NCBI GenBank assembly: GCA_041398745.1 | Contig: JAWKUB010000006.1 | Coordinates: 558,001 to 622,000, forward strand | Reading direction: 5' to 3' | Source: JACKHO01 sp041398745 | Lineage (GTDB): Bacteria > Planctomycetota > Planctomycetia > Planctomycetales > Planctomycetaceae | DNA: 64,000 nucleotides | Shown: in pieces, positions 27,229 to 38,397 of the stretch | How positions within the stretch are numbered: position 1 is the stretch's first letter | Layout: each line of letters begins with the position of its first letter | Position numbers and translations under genes: made by a program | The notes under the pieces: generated by a model | Told to the model about the DNA's origin: nothing | The model's database searches: none | Seen by the model: only the letters and a program-made list of their open reading frames with translations

Positions 27229-27819
27229 ATGCGTTCCAAATCGAGTGCAAAATCGAAATCTAAGGGCGAATTCATTGTATCTGCGGGCACCGACAGGGTC
27301 CCCGTGTGGGCACTGTATCTGGTGGGGATTCCGATAATGCTCTTGGGCATGGTGCTGCTAGTGCCATCCCTACCGCTGTTTCAGAACAAGTTGCAAGGTG
27401 ATTTCGAAGGTGCCATTGCAGGCACGTTAATCAGCGCGATGCTCATCATTGCTGGAGCACTTGCACTTCGCAGCGCCCGGAAAGCCAAAATCGCTCATCG
27501 CCTTGAATTCTCCGCCGTTGGCGTACGAATTTGCTATGCGGATACGTCAGTCGACTTTTGGGACTATCGAGATGTAGACGCCATTTCGGTCGTGACCGCA
27601 GAGCAATCGGCAGGAGAGCTCATGCTTGCATTTCTGGCTGGTGGCGTTGCCGGATATTTTGGTGCCAAGCATGGACACGGGCGAGTGCGCGTGACGTTTG
27701 AACCTCGTCACACCGTGACAGCATATGTAACCCGAACTGAAGACCGTCGATGGATTGCAGATTGCGCAGATCATCGGCGTCATGGCGGCGGCGACTCTGG
27801 AGAATTTGAAGTTATCTGA
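27229..27819 (+). CDS. Hypothetical membrane protein, 196 aa
   Basis: The ATG at 27229 gives MRSKSSAKSKSKGEF, a basic N-terminus. Two membrane segments follow (VWALYLVGIPIMLLGMVLLV and AIAGTLISAMLIIAGALAL), then a soluble domain beginning HRLEFSAVGVRICYADTSVDFWDY that looks like a small beta-rich, PH-like fold. A hydrophobic patch LMLAFLAGGVAGYFGAK lies within it. The tail has HRRHGGGDSG. No family recognised with certainty. It has no close partner; the next gene is convergent. Confidence 0.65.
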   Translation: MRSKSSAKSKSKGEFIVSAGTDRVPVWALYLVGIPIMLLGMVLLVPSLPLFQNKLQGDFEGAIAGTLISAMLIIAGALALRSARKAKIAHRLEFSAVGVRICYADTSVDFWDYRDVDAISVVTAEQSAGELMLAFLAGGVAGYFGAKHGHGRVRVTFEPRHTVTAYVTRTEDRRWIADCADHRRHGGGDSGEFEVI

Positions 27820-27892
27820 CGGCCAACGCCGTTGCAGGCATACGCTTCGAAACTTCAATCCGGAAAGAGCGACTTCCTACACAGCAAAAAGA

Positions 27893-28972
27893 CTACTTGC
27901 CCCGCACCGGTCGAAACGGCTCGACAAAAACGAGCGGCTGGCCACGTTCGTCGAGGCGGAGGCTGTGCGTGAGTTTGGACTGGCGGACGACGCTTTCAAG
28001 AATGAGGGCCCACGCCGTGCGTGACTTCTCAGGGTAACTCACTTCGCGCTTCAAGTCGATTTTCTGTGAATGACACTCAGCCCGAGCGATGATGATGGGG
28101 ACTTGCCGCTGCACTGTAATGGCATGCAAGACATCTTCCAGCGGGACGTTTTCAAATCCGGCGGGAAGAGTTTCGTACAACGTCGGCACAATAAGATTGC
28201 GAGGCTTCTGCTCCACGGGCCAGCCGACGGGCCATGGGTCGGAGATTTCGCTAAGCGATTCCACAACGAGTTCAATGTCGCCGCGCGGGGTTCGCAGTGG
28301 TCGGAACCCCAATCCGTGCTGCACGAGAATTCCGGCCAATGCTGTCCCGAGGCTGAGGTTTTCGACTTCATCGCTGACAGGCAGCTTTCCGGCGGCATCA
28401 ACAAGGGGCTGAGCCTTACGATGAATTTGCAGTGGATACTTCTTGGGAATTGGTAACCCGGCGAGTGCATCGCTCAAGGTTTGGTCTTGGACAGATGTCT
28501 TGACTGGTTCCGACAGGGCTTCAAACACCTGATTGAACTGCTCATCACTCAATCCCCACTTCGGCTTTCCGTCAGGTGATCCCTGTGCTCCGTAGGTTTT
28601 GATTTCCTTCAGCCAATCGATAATCGGACCGGGATTGGAGAGCTTGAATTGATGACCCGGCACAAGTAGCTGCCCCTTACGGTCAATTTCCGCCAGTACA
28701 CGCACAATGCGGAACGTTCCTCGCGAGACTTCTGAGATCGACACTTCATCATCGCCGAGCGGCTCGCGGACCCGGACAACGTCGCCCTGGTCGCGAAAGA
28801 ACTGACCCCAGCGCTGTGCGTCGAGTTGATTGGCACCGAGCCGCGGCGTGACGAGTTCGAATTCCAGCAGGACATTACTTTCGGCAACCGTCAGCGGTTG
28901 AGCCACTGCGGCGTTGTGCCAGCAGAGCAGGATCGTCAACATCACAACAACATGTGCCATTGCTGTGTTCAT
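27893..28972 (-). CDS. Secreted hypothetical protein with secretin-STN-like region, 359 aa
   Basis: The protein starts with a signal peptide (cleavage after AVAQ). I do not recognise the whole family. A stretch near residues 284-306 (ENVPLEDVLHAITVQRQVPI) has the spacing of STN / secretin N1-like domains, and a weaker copy lies near residues 204-222 (ENLSLGTALAGILVQHGLGF). It is therefore probably a duplicated periplasmic domain protein. No membrane segment after the signal peptide. It faces the BshB1 gene divergently with a 149-nt gap. Confidence 0.68.
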   Translation of the reverse strand: MNTAMAHVVVMLTILLCWHNAAVAQPLTVAESNVLLEFELVTPRLGANQLDAQRWGQFFRDQGDVVRVREPLGDDEVSISEVSRGTFRIVRVLAEIDRKGQLLVPGHQFKLSNPGPIIDWLKEIKTYGAQGSPDGKPKWGLSDEQFNQVFEALSEPVKTSVQDQTLSDALAGLPIPKKYPLQIHRKAQPLVDAAGKLPVSDEVENLSLGTALAGILVQHGLGFRPLRTPRGDIELVVESLSEISDPWPVGWPVEQKPRNLIVPTLYETLPAGFENVPLEDVLHAITVQRQVPIIIARAECHSQKIDLKREVSYPEKSRTAWALILESVVRQSKLTHSLRLDERGQPLVFVEPFRPVRGK

Positions 28973-29121
28973 GGCATTGCCTCACAAGTTTTGAAATTCC
29001 TTCATTGCCCGGCGAATTTGTCCTGTCATGGTAATTCAACCAGATGACACAGGGATACATCATTTTGTAAGTTGAGTATCCAAAGTCCCGTACCCTTCTG
29101 ATATCCGACAGCCGGACCACT

Positions 29122-29826
29122 ATGACTCCGCTTGATGAACCACTGGACATGCTCGTTGTCGCGCCGCACCCTGACGATGCGGAAATCAGCGTCGGTGGGA
29201 TTATTCTCCGGTCGCTGGACCTCGGGATGCGGGTGGGCGTTGTTGAACTCACCAACGGCGAGCCGACCCCGCGTGGCACCATCGAAAGGCGTCAACTGGA
29301 GACTGATGCAGCAACCGAAGTTCTCGGACTTACCTGGCGAGGGCAGTTGAATCTCCCCAACAGAAGCCTGGAAAACGACCTGTCGAGCCGTCGCGCGTTG
29401 GCTGGAATTTTCCGGCAAACGCGGCCAAACATTATCCTGGCTCCGTATTGGGACGACGCGCATCCCGACCACGTCGCCGCCAGCGCACTCTGCGATGCAG
29501 CGCGCTTCTGGTCGAAACTGAGCCGCAGCGACATCCCGGGAAATCCTTTTCATCCTCCCAGAATTTACTACTTTTGGAGCATTCATCTGCGAATTCACCC
29601 CAAGCCCGCGTTCGTCGTCGACACGTCCCCGTTCATCGAGCAGAAGATGAAATCGGTCGAGTGTTACCAGAGTCAACTGGAGGGACGCAGTCCGGAATTC
29701 CCCACGTTACTGGACGACATTAAGGACCGTAGTCGATACTGGGGCTGGACCATTGGTACCGCCTACGGCGAGCCGTTGGCCAGTCGCGAAGAACTGCGAG
29801 TTACAGATGTCCGCGACATTTGTTGA
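29122..29826 (+). CDS. bshB1: Bacillithiol biosynthesis deacetylase BshB1
   Basis: Zinc-dependent deacetylase of the PIG-L/LmbE fold, removing acetyl from GlcNAc-malate in bacillithiol synthesis. The first zinc motif APHPDDAE has His16, Asp18 and Asp19. The second, AHPDHVAA, has His114, Asp116 and His117. The phrases TNGEPTPRGT and ERRQLETDAATEVLGL are typical of BshB1 rather than of MshB or other LmbE proteins. Length (234) is normal. BshA and BshC are not in this window. It may also act on a different N-acetyl substrate. It ends 45 nt before the pectate lyase start. Confidence 0.9.
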   Translation: MTPLDEPLDMLVVAPHPDDAEISVGGIILRSLDLGMRVGVVELTNGEPTPRGTIERRQLETDAATEVLGLTWRGQLNLPNRSLENDLSSRRALAGIFRQTRPNIILAPYWDDAHPDHVAASALCDAARFWSKLSRSDIPGNPFHPPRIYYFWSIHLRIHPKPAFVVDTSPFIEQKMKSVECYQSQLEGRSPEFPTLLDDIKDRSRYWGWTIGTAYGEPLASREELRVTDVRDIC

Positions 29827-29870
29827 TTCCATCCACATTCAAAGTACCAACCTGCCGTTGTGAGGCATTC

Positions 29871-31289
<1,419 letters not shown>

Positions 31290-31313
31290 CGGTTTCATCA
31301 ATACAGGTCGGGC

Positions 31314-31820
31314 CTACACTTGCGGGACGGTTACGACAAGAAGCCGTTCGTCATCGCTGATGTTTTGATCAGGAAGTCGATCAAAGAACATTAAGGTCGC
31401 CAAACACAACTCTGACAGTTGCTCGAAAGCTCGATCGTATGCCGAAAAAATGCCCGTTGGATTCTTGAGGTCAAACAGTTCGCGTTTGCGCATGCGGGTC
31501 CGAAGTACGCGCGTGTCATGTCCAGACATACACGTGAGAATTTCTACGCCTGCTGGCAACGAGACTGTCAAATCCTGATCGGTAGGCCAGCTTTGCGGAA
31601 TTTGGATGCGTGCCTCAGTCACCAGATAGTCGAGTAGAATGCCGAATGTTTCTCGCGAGCCTTCTGACAGCGAATCGACAACGTCACCATGCATTTCAAC
31701 CGTTGGCCGGAAGCAACCAGTTTTGATGCACTGGCACAGCTGAGAAGCAGGCAGGCGAATCGCGATGACAAATCCTTCGATGAGATGGCTCCCTTTGTGG
31801 TGCGGCCCATGTGACAACAA
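31314..31820 (-). CDS. Hypothetical protein, about 168 aa
   Basis: No family recognised. The frame has no ATG before a conserved-looking interior, so the start is taken as TTG at 31820; it could be shorter. The protein is soluble with a Cys-containing N-terminal part (LCQCIKTGCFRP) and an Arg/Leu-rich middle (RVLRTRMRKRELFDL). It follows the 96-residue membrane protein by 44 nt on the same strand, so it is probably the last gene of the M28-peptidase operon. Confidence 0.55.
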   Translation of the reverse strand: MLSHGPHHKGSHLIEGFVIAIRLPASQLCQCIKTGCFRPTVEMHGDVVDSLSEGSRETFGILLDYLVTEARIQIPQSWPTDQDLTVSLPAGVEILTCMSGHDTRVLRTRMRKRELFDLKNPTGIFSAYDRAFEQLSELCLATLMFFDRLPDQNISDDERLLVVTVPQV

Positions 31821-31864
31821 TCAGAAATTCGTTCGGGACACTTCCGTACCCCGCATCCGCTCCA

Positions 31865-32155
31865 CTAGCCCAATACCCACCAGCGAACATAAGCATCCAG
31901 CCACGCTCCGAATGGCGGAATGAGCTGTCCCAGTTGCCAGAGGGGTTCGTAGAGAACGGCAACCCAGTCCAATCCAGCTGAACTGTACTTGCCGAAATAC
32001 CATCTCCAATACATGGGACCAATGGAGAGGCAGTACAGCATGAAGAAAATGAAGTACCACTCCAGATGCACAATCCACGCGGGTTCGGGCGTGTCCTCGG
32101 GCGTTTTGCCTTCGATTGCTGGTTCGTTCTCGGAGGGATTTGGTTCGGCTGTCAC
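31865..32155 (-). CDS. Small membrane protein, 96 aa
   Basis: GTG start. An acidic N-terminal region of about 25 residues is followed by aromatic-rich membrane segments (WYFIFFMLYCLSIGPMYWRWYF and a weaker one around WQLGQLIPPFGAWL). It begins 13 nt after the M28 peptidase stop, so the two are almost certainly co-transcribed. No family recognised. Confidence 0.65.
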   Translation of the reverse strand: MTAEPNPSENEPAIEGKTPEDTPEPAWIVHLEWYFIFFMLYCLSIGPMYWRWYFGKYSSAGLDWVAVLYEPLWQLGQLIPPFGAWLDAYVRWWVLG

Positions 32156-32168
32156 CGGGAACTCGCGG

Positions 32169-33401
32169 TCAGAATACGGAAATCAACAGGAATTGAGAGG
32201 CTCTAATCAACCAGACGCGTTCTTCAGCCGAAATCCGACCACGCCGCATCGCACCGCCAGTCTTGGACTGCAATTGCGAAACAAACGTTCGATGAAAACC
32301 GCTCAACTGAATTCTACCTTCCTCGTCCGCCTTGAGTAATGCCTCGGTGACGCGGTTCATGGTTTTCGCGTCGATGGGATCAGTGGGATCGGGCAATCTC
32401 CACTTCGGCACTTCCGACATTTCACCTAAGTGTGCACACAGGCGCGACATTGTCGTCGAAATATCTGCGAGTTTCTCGTAGTCGATTTTGTCTGGTGTGT
32501 CATTCGGAGTGTGATAGTCAGGGTGCTCGCCGGTTGAGAAAAAGAGGAACGGGATTTCGGCATCGCGAAAAGGACCGTAGTCGCTCCGCGTCCCAACCAT
32601 ATCTGCTCCGAGAAAGCCAAGTTCGAGTGAGCCACTGGGATTGGCCGCTGTGAGGTATTCACGAAACTCGGGTGTTCGCTCAGTTCCCATGATGAACACA
32701 GTTCGCATGGGAAGGTTACCGAGGGAACGGCCCAGCAAGTCGGCCGTAATGCAGAATTTCATTTGCTCCGGTTCGCAGGGGGGATGCGCGACAAACCACC
32801 TGGATCCCCACAGCAGTTGTTCTTCCAAATCAAATGCAACAAAGGCAATGTTGCGGTGGGGAAGTTGCTTCGAGTGGGCGAGCTGCCGTGCCGTTTCCAA
32901 CAGCATCGACATGCTCGAAGCGTTGTCGTCAGCGCCGGGATAAATGCGACCATTCCGTACGCCAAGATGATCATAATGAGCGTTCAGTACAATCCATTCA
33001 TTGGCTCCCGCACGATTGTCCGCCGGGAGATATGCTCCAATATTGGCACCGACATAAGTGGGCTTACCATTTTCATCGACTGGGCCGGGAAGCGGTTGCA
33101 GAAAGTCACCGTCAAACATTGGTTTCAGTCCCAGCTTTTCAAAATGCCCAATGATGTATTCACGCGCTGCCGGTTTCCCTTCCGGTCCCCGACCTTTCAA
33201 ATCGGGGCTGGCCAGAAATTGCACATGCGGACGTACGTCGTTGGCAGTTATACGAATGGTTGAGTCAATCAGGGTGACTGGCTTTGCTGGTGCAGGCGGT
33301 CCAGCGTCATCAGCGCAGGAAATTCCGTCTAGGAAACCCAATAACAGGGTGCCAACAAACAATACGAGCCAAGATGTGGAACTCGGGTCGTTCCGTGTCA
33401 T
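32169..33401 (-). CDS. Secreted M28-family zinc aminopeptidase-like protein
   Basis: A 410-residue protein. The ATG at 33401 gives a signal peptide (SWLVLFVGTLLLGFLDGISC). Metal-binding features of M28 peptidases are visible: HYDHLG, PGADDNASSMS, AFDLEEQ, the Asp in ITADLLG, and a late His in YHTPNDTPDKIDY. The first His/Asp and the EE pair match the usual zinc ligands and catalytic base. Upstream the frame is open to 33473, but that segment overlaps the region facing the sialidase gene and lacks signal features. It is the first gene of an operon with two small genes. Confidence 0.88.
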   Translation of the reverse strand: MTRNDPSSTSWLVLFVGTLLLGFLDGISCADDAGPPAPAKPVTLIDSTIRITANDVRPHVQFLASPDLKGRGPEGKPAAREYIIGHFEKLGLKPMFDGDFLQPLPGPVDENGKPTYVGANIGAYLPADNRAGANEWIVLNAHYDHLGVRNGRIYPGADDNASSMSMLLETARQLAHSKQLPHRNIAFVAFDLEEQLLWGSRWFVAHPPCEPEQMKFCITADLLGRSLGNLPMRTVFIMGTERTPEFREYLTAANPSGSLELGFLGADMVGTRSDYGPFRDAEIPFLFFSTGEHPDYHTPNDTPDKIDYEKLADISTTMSRLCAHLGEMSEVPKWRLPDPTDPIDAKTMNRVTEALLKADEEGRIQLSGFHRTFVSQLQSKTGGAMRRGRISAEERVWLIRASQFLLISVF

Positions 33402-33571
33402 TCGAGTTTCCCATTTTTCAACGTACATTCGGCCAACGTGCTGTTGTACTGGAAAACCAATTCCTCTGCCCACACCGAATCTCTGAAAGTTTCTGTTGGT
33501 CTGTGCACGGGGCGTATCGAATTGGTTACGATCAGATTCGAATTCTCTGTCACTTCAGCAAGGTGAGAAGC

Positions 33572-34705
33572 ATGCGTTCTGGTTGGTTGGCGTCATTTCT
33601 ATTCGTTACATCAACTGTCGTGGGGGCCGACCCGGTTCTCATCGACCTCGATAACGACACTTCTCGGCAGGTGGTTGTCGACCGAGAAGCCGGTCAGTAC
33701 CTGGGGCATCCTACCACATGCCTGCTGGAAGACGGCAAAACCGTGCTGTGCGTTTATCCCAAAGGGCATGGACGCGGCGGGATTGTTTACAAGCGGAGTA
33801 GCGACGGCGGCCTCACGTGGAGTGAACGCATCGCAACTCCCGAGTCGTGGGCGACCAGCAGAGAAGTTCCCACGCTGCACCGCGTCATCGACGCTGAGGG
33901 GAAGAAACGGATCATCATGTGGTCTGGACTCTACCCCGCCCGACTGGCGGTCACGGAAGACGACGGCGCGAACTGGAGCGAGTTGAAACAGGTCGGCGAC
34001 TGGGGCGGGATTGTGGTCATGGGATTTGTCGAGCAACTCAAGACGGGTAAAGGTCATTACCTCGCCATGTTCCACGATGACGGCCGCTTCTTCACCGGCA
34101 AGCCTGTCGCCGGTGCGGGATTCACGCTGTACAAAACATTCTCTAAAGACGGTGGGTTGACGTGGTCACATCCTGAAGCGGTCTTCAATTCCTCGGAAGT
34201 CAATTTGTGCGAGCCCGGATGCATTCGCTCGCCCGACGGAAAACGCCTCGCTGTGCTGCTGCGTGAAAACGCACGCCGCAAGAATTCGCACATCATTTTC
34301 TCCGACGACGAAGGGGCCACGTGGTCCGAACCCCGTGAAGTGCCGCTCTCGCTCACGGGTGATCGTCACACAGGTAAGTACGGACCTGATGGTCGGTTGC
34401 TCATCAGCTTCCGCTGCATTTCCCCCTCAGCCAAACAGAGCGAGCGGCCATTCGAAGGGGACTGGGTCGCCTGGGTCGGCAGGTGGGATGACCTCGTCGA
34501 CAACACGCCCGGCCAGTATTTCGTGCGCCTGAAAGACAACACCAACGGCTACGATACCGCCTATCCCGGCGTCGAAATCCTGCCTGACGGCAACTTCCTG
34601 GTGACAACCTACGGCCACTGGGCCAAAGGCGAACCACCGTATATTTTGAGTGAGCGTCTCAAACTGTCAGAACTTGATGAGTTGGCGAAACAGGCCGCGA
34701 AATAG
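33572..34705 (+). CDS. Secreted sialidase-fold (BNR/Asp-box) protein
   Basis: A 377-residue protein with a signal peptide from the ATG at 33572 (RBS AAGGTGAG). At least four Asp-box turns of the sialidase six-blade propeller are present: RSSDGGLTWSE, TEDDGANWSE, SKDGGLTWSH and SDDEGATWSE. Arg-containing stretches such as CIRSPDGKRLAVLLRENAR fit the active-site arginines. It is not clear that it is a true sialidase; many planctomycete members act on other sugars. The start upstream at 33284 is rejected because the intervening sequence is not protein-like. It heads the same strand as the GH88/105 gene. Confidence 0.82.
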   Translation: MRSGWLASFLFVTSTVVGADPVLIDLDNDTSRQVVVDREAGQYLGHPTTCLLEDGKTVLCVYPKGHGRGGIVYKRSSDGGLTWSERIATPESWATSREVPTLHRVIDAEGKKRIIMWSGLYPARLAVTEDDGANWSELKQVGDWGGIVVMGFVEQLKTGKGHYLAMFHDDGRFFTGKPVAGAGFTLYKTFSKDGGLTWSHPEAVFNSSEVNLCEPGCIRSPDGKRLAVLLRENARRKNSHIIFSDDEGATWSEPREVPLSLTGDRHTGKYGPDGRLLISFRCISPSAKQSERPFEGDWVAWVGRWDDLVDNTPGQYFVRLKDNTNGYDTAYPGVEILPDGNFLVTTYGHWAKGEPPYILSERLKLSELDELAKQAAK

Positions 34706-34722
34706 TCGTTCTTTGAATTGAT

Positions 34723-34782
34723 GGTGGCACAGACATTCCTGTCTGTGATTCCGCTCGCACAGACAAGAATGTTTGTGCCACC
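34723..34782. repeat. Paired palindromic REP-like element (two-arm hairpin)
   Basis: A 25-nt left arm (34723-34747) and a right arm (34758-34782) are inverted copies with two mismatches. Each arm is itself a hairpin of 8 bp with a 4-nt loop (CACAGACA / TGTCTGTG in the left arm). A single arm recurs at 43709-43733. It lies in the gap between the sialidase and GH88/105 genes, where it may act as a transcriptional or mRNA-stability element. Confidence 0.85.
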
Positions 34783-34823
34783 GAAGTTGAATTCCGCACT
34801 TTGACCAACAAGTGGCTAATCCC

Positions 34824-36608
34824 ATGCCCCATCGTCTCGCACTCGTTTGCTGGTTCTGCCTGCTCAGTTCACTCATGGCCGACGACGTTCTGGAGCAGGC
34901 CATCAAGTCGTGGAAAGGTGATGTCCTCACCATTGGCCGCGACGACCGTGGCGAGCCGCTACGGGTATTGGTTGATCCCGGGGCATGGGAGTATGACCAA
35001 GAGAAGCGTCGATTCTTTTTCATCATTGATGTGGGGGATGATGACGAGCCGCTTAGTACGGCCTGCCAGCTTATAGAAGACATGGATTCGATCCGGGAAA
35101 ACCCCCACTTTAATATCGTTCGTACCTTGGTACTTGTTAGTCCCGATATGGTCCCTGGTGAGCGCGGAAGAGAACGCTTGCTGTCGTTTCCACCAAAAGG
35201 AGAAGCGTACAAGACTCCTGGTGAAATCACTGCGGCAAGCATTTGGCGATATGCCGCTTGGTTTGGACCGGAAGCAATCGTGGATTATCACAGCGAACAA
35301 TTGGCTGAATATCAGGAATTTGCTCAAGCGCATGAATCGAATGAACAAGTCACGCCCGATTGGAAGCCTGGGGCCTTTGCTGTAGCAGCCCGGCACGATT
35401 TAGGTGGTTTAGGGATACCCTTAGTTGCGAGATCTCCCGTCTTCTCACGATTGAAGTTGCCCACCGCTGAACAGCGAACGATTTCGGCAAAATGGGCGCG
35501 ACTGGAGCCTTGGGTGATTCGAAATTCCGACGGAGGAGATGTTGCTGCCCCGTCGCAGACGCGCATCGAAATTCAACGACGCCTCGACCGCACACCGGAG
35601 CAGGTCGTCAACGAGTTGCTAAGTGTCTATGGTGATCAACTCAATAGCGTCATGTATCAGTCGGCATTGGCGGTACTCTCGCGGCAACGCTGGGCGATTT
35701 CCCAGAAAAATGACGAACAACTGCAGCAGGTTCAGCGCATTTTGAATCCTTATCTGCTGGGAGAAAAGGAAGCACTGAAAGGATTGGGGAACGGCAGTCA
35801 GTATGCCGGGCATTTGGCGTTTGCTGAGTGGGCACGTCACTCGGGTGATGCCGCGGCCATCAAACTGGTGCAGGCGGCCGCTGACCGAGGATTCGACGAC
35901 CAGGGGCAGCCGCTGGAGGCCATGCCCACCCACAACGAAATGAGCGACGCGGTCTTCATGGCATGTCCCATTCTCACGGCAGCGGCGGAATTGACGGGCG
36001 AACAGAAATACCTCGATATGGCCGGGCGGCACTTTCGGTTCATGCGGAAGTTGTGCCAGCGTGACGACGGGCTGTACCGCCACTCGCCGCTGTGCGAAGC
36101 CCCGTGGGGACGCGGCAACGGATTCCCAGCCCTCGGCCTCGCTCTCTCATTGACCGACCTCGACTCCATTCTCGCCGATGCAAACCGTGCGGCACTGCAT
36201 CCCGCGGCCCGCGAACTGCGAACAGAATTCCGCGACGCACTGCAGCAACATCTGTCCGCATTGCTGGAACATCAGGACGTCACCGGCATGTGGCGTCAGG
36301 TCATCGATGACCCCAGAGCCTACCGCGAAATGACCTCCACCTGCATGATTGGCTTCGCTCTCCAGCGCAGCCTCGACCGCGGCTGGTTGACCGAAGAAAA
36401 ATACCAAACCGCAGTCGACCGCGCCTGGCAAGCCGTCAAAGTTCGAACCGGAGCCCACGGAGAACTCATGGACGTCTGCACCGGCACCGGCAAACAGAAA
36501 ACGCTCGACGACTACTTAAACCGTACTGCAATTTGGGGCAAAGACGAACGCGGCGGCGCGATGGCGTTGATGTTTGCAACGGAACGGGCGCTCGGTAACG
36601 AAAAGTAA
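34824..36608 (+). CDS. GH88/GH105-like glycoside hydrolase (unsaturated uronide hydrolase)
   Basis: A 594-residue secreted protein starting MPHRLALVCWFCLLSSLMA (signal peptide). The C-terminal half (from about residue 310) has the alpha6/alpha6-barrel features of GH88/105 enzymes: SDAVFMACPILTAAAELTGE, DDGLYRHSPLCEAPWGRGNGF, and a late CTGTGKQKTLDDYLNR. GH105 enzymes hydrolyse unsaturated rhamnogalacturonyl disaccharides made by pectin lyases. The N-terminal 250 residues are extra and not recognised. A functional link with the PL10 lyase at 29871 is inference. The short gap to the sialidase gene holds the palindromic repeat. Confidence 0.8.
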   Translation: MPHRLALVCWFCLLSSLMADDVLEQAIKSWKGDVLTIGRDDRGEPLRVLVDPGAWEYDQEKRRFFFIIDVGDDDEPLSTACQLIEDMDSIRENPHFNIVRTLVLVSPDMVPGERGRERLLSFPPKGEAYKTPGEITAASIWRYAAWFGPEAIVDYHSEQLAEYQEFAQAHESNEQVTPDWKPGAFAVAARHDLGGLGIPLVARSPVFSRLKLPTAEQRTISAKWARLEPWVIRNSDGGDVAAPSQTRIEIQRRLDRTPEQVVNELLSVYGDQLNSVMYQSALAVLSRQRWAISQKNDEQLQQVQRILNPYLLGEKEALKGLGNGSQYAGHLAFAEWARHSGDAAAIKLVQAAADRGFDDQGQPLEAMPTHNEMSDAVFMACPILTAAAELTGEQKYLDMAGRHFRFMRKLCQRDDGLYRHSPLCEAPWGRGNGFPALGLALSLTDLDSILADANRAALHPAARELRTEFRDALQQHLSALLEHQDVTGMWRQVIDDPRAYREMTSTCMIGFALQRSLDRGWLTEEKYQTAVDRAWQAVKVRTGAHGELMDVCTGTGKQKTLDDYLNRTAIWGKDERGGAMALMFATERALGNEK

Positions 36609-36795
36609 CAACTCTGTATCGAGCGTTAGACTGCGACAGAATTGCTGTGGTCCGCCAGTTTCGGGGGAATTAGACTGCCTCCGAAGCTTTGCCGCGTGTT
36701 TGTGTAAGTGAGCGGAAAGCGACAGGTTTCATTTCGAAATTGTGGCCCTGCTGGTCGCCAGAAGGATCATGTTTACGTATCGCTGAGGGCAACGT

Positions 36796-38316
36796 ATGCG
36801 TCGACTACTGCCGAGGCTGATTTGGGGCGTTTTGTCGCTTGGCTGGGTCTGCGTTGTGCTTCACGCCTGGAAGCTGTTTGTGCCCCTCAAACCAACTTCG
36901 GTGTTTGAATGCAGAAATCTTGAGGGGCCGCACGTCGTCATTGGGCCAGGTATTGTGCGGCATGTGGTCGGTGACAATTCTTATCATCCCAAAGCAATCA
37001 ATGATTTTGACCTTCGTCCAGGAAAGGTGCTGAACTCATGGGAATTCAGCGAAGGTGATAAGTTCAGAGGGTTTGTTGGTACTCAGCACGTCGCCGTTTT
37101 ACGTGACGAAATCCTGTACCTCATTGATCCCACAACAGGACTGTCAGAAGACAAATGCTACTATCCGGCCTACGATGCGCGTGCTGTGTGCGAAGGCCGA
37201 AGGCTGTTGGTACGCAGCAAGGACGATACTCGCTGCTTTGATCGGGAAACTGGCAACTGCTGGATATTCCGAGGTGAAATTCAAAATAATCAAGACAGGT
37301 GGGCTATTGCGACGCCGTTCAAACATGACCGAACTCAACCGTATCGCTTCCACGTAATGAATCTGGAGAACGGTGAGATTCTGCGATCATTGCCACTCCC
37401 CAGAAACAGAAAAAATTTCGTCTCACCAAATGCGAAGTACGTCGTCTCATTCGATTACTCACACCCCCCGGTTTGTGTGGTGTATTCCGTCGGAACAGGG
37501 AAACTGCTTCATCAAACAACGTTCCCCCTACAGTACATACAACATCTGGATTTCATTGATGATGACGAAACCATGCAGGTGTTCGTCATGACGTCAGCAG
37601 GGGAACGCGTAAACCTGAAATGGGAAACGGCGACCGGACGATACATCGGCGACCCATTCACACCTCAACAATTGCACTTGGTTTGGCCATTAGAAAATCT
37701 GAATGCCCGCGGTCAACAGTACTCATTGGGGTTGGTTAACCGAATGCGGCGCCTTGTCGGCCTGCCAATGACTGGAAGGTCATTTGGTCAAGACCAAGAG
37801 TTCTGGCTATACAATCGAGAAGGAAAATGGCTGGGGCGATTGGCTCCGGTGAAAGCAACGGCACACTTACCGAAAACCCGCAAACCAGCGGCAAATCGCT
37901 TAACCGACGACTTTTTCGGCATTCGGTGGATTGCAATGGAAAACGACTGTGGATTGTTGGGCAGCGTGGCGAGGCATCCAGGTGCGTATGTTTACTACCA
38001 CTCCGCTGAACCGCAGTATCCTGCGAGAATGTGGTGCCTGGCGACTCTGCCCCCCTTTATACCGCTTGCCGTTGTATGGTGGTTTCGGTTGCGAAGATCG
38101 AGGGTAGCACAAGCGTTTGCTGCATTAGTGCAGAAGGTCCTTGGCGGCCATCGTTCAGGATCAAGCGAATTGGACGAAGAGGACTTGCTGCCAGCTTTCA
38201 TTGAAGTAGATCCAAAGTTCGGTGATTTCGGACAATTCGAATTACAAAGCAGCCAGAACAGTCGCAACGCAGTTGAAGAAGTTGCGCTCCTGAAAAAGTT
38301 GCTCGACGCTGATTAG
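36796..38316 (+). CDS. Membrane-anchored beta-propeller-like protein, 506 aa
   Basis: No family recognised. An N-terminal hydrophobic anchor (LPRLIWGVLSLGWVCVVLHAW) is followed by a beta-rich region of about 350 residues. A second hydrophobic segment (CLATLPPFIPLAVVWWF, near residue 420) lies before a charged C-terminal tail (KKLLDAD end). The middle has repeated W/Y-bounded strands such as GKVLNSWEFSEGD and ATGRYIGDPFTP, consistent with a PQQ/WD40-like propeller. Topology: propeller outside, tail inside. Codon use is a little AT-richer than the neighbours. The gene is isolated: no operon partner. Confidence 0.7.
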   Translation: MRRLLPRLIWGVLSLGWVCVVLHAWKLFVPLKPTSVFECRNLEGPHVVIGPGIVRHVVGDNSYHPKAINDFDLRPGKVLNSWEFSEGDKFRGFVGTQHVAVLRDEILYLIDPTTGLSEDKCYYPAYDARAVCEGRRLLVRSKDDTRCFDRETGNCWIFRGEIQNNQDRWAIATPFKHDRTQPYRFHVMNLENGEILRSLPLPRNRKNFVSPNAKYVVSFDYSHPPVCVVYSVGTGKLLHQTTFPLQYIQHLDFIDDDETMQVFVMTSAGERVNLKWETATGRYIGDPFTPQQLHLVWPLENLNARGQQYSLGLVNRMRRLVGLPMTGRSFGQDQEFWLYNREGKWLGRLAPVKATAHLPKTRKPAANRLTDDFFGIRWIAMENDCGLLGSVARHPGAYVYYHSAEPQYPARMWCLATLPPFIPLAVVWWFRLRRSRVAQAFAALVQKVLGGHRSGSSELDEEDLLPAFIEVDPKFGDFGQFELQSSQNSRNAVEEVALLKKLLDAD

Positions 38317-38397
38317 GCCCGCACTTTGTCTATTCCAATTGAGCAAAACACATTTCCATTTGGGGGAAGTGTCGGGCGGCCATTGCAGAGAGCGAAT

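Noticed and set aside
33284..33571. N-terminal extension of the sialidase-fold gene
   Set aside because: The sequence is basic and irregular and overlaps the opposite M28 gene; the ATG at 33572 has a ribosome site and signal peptide.
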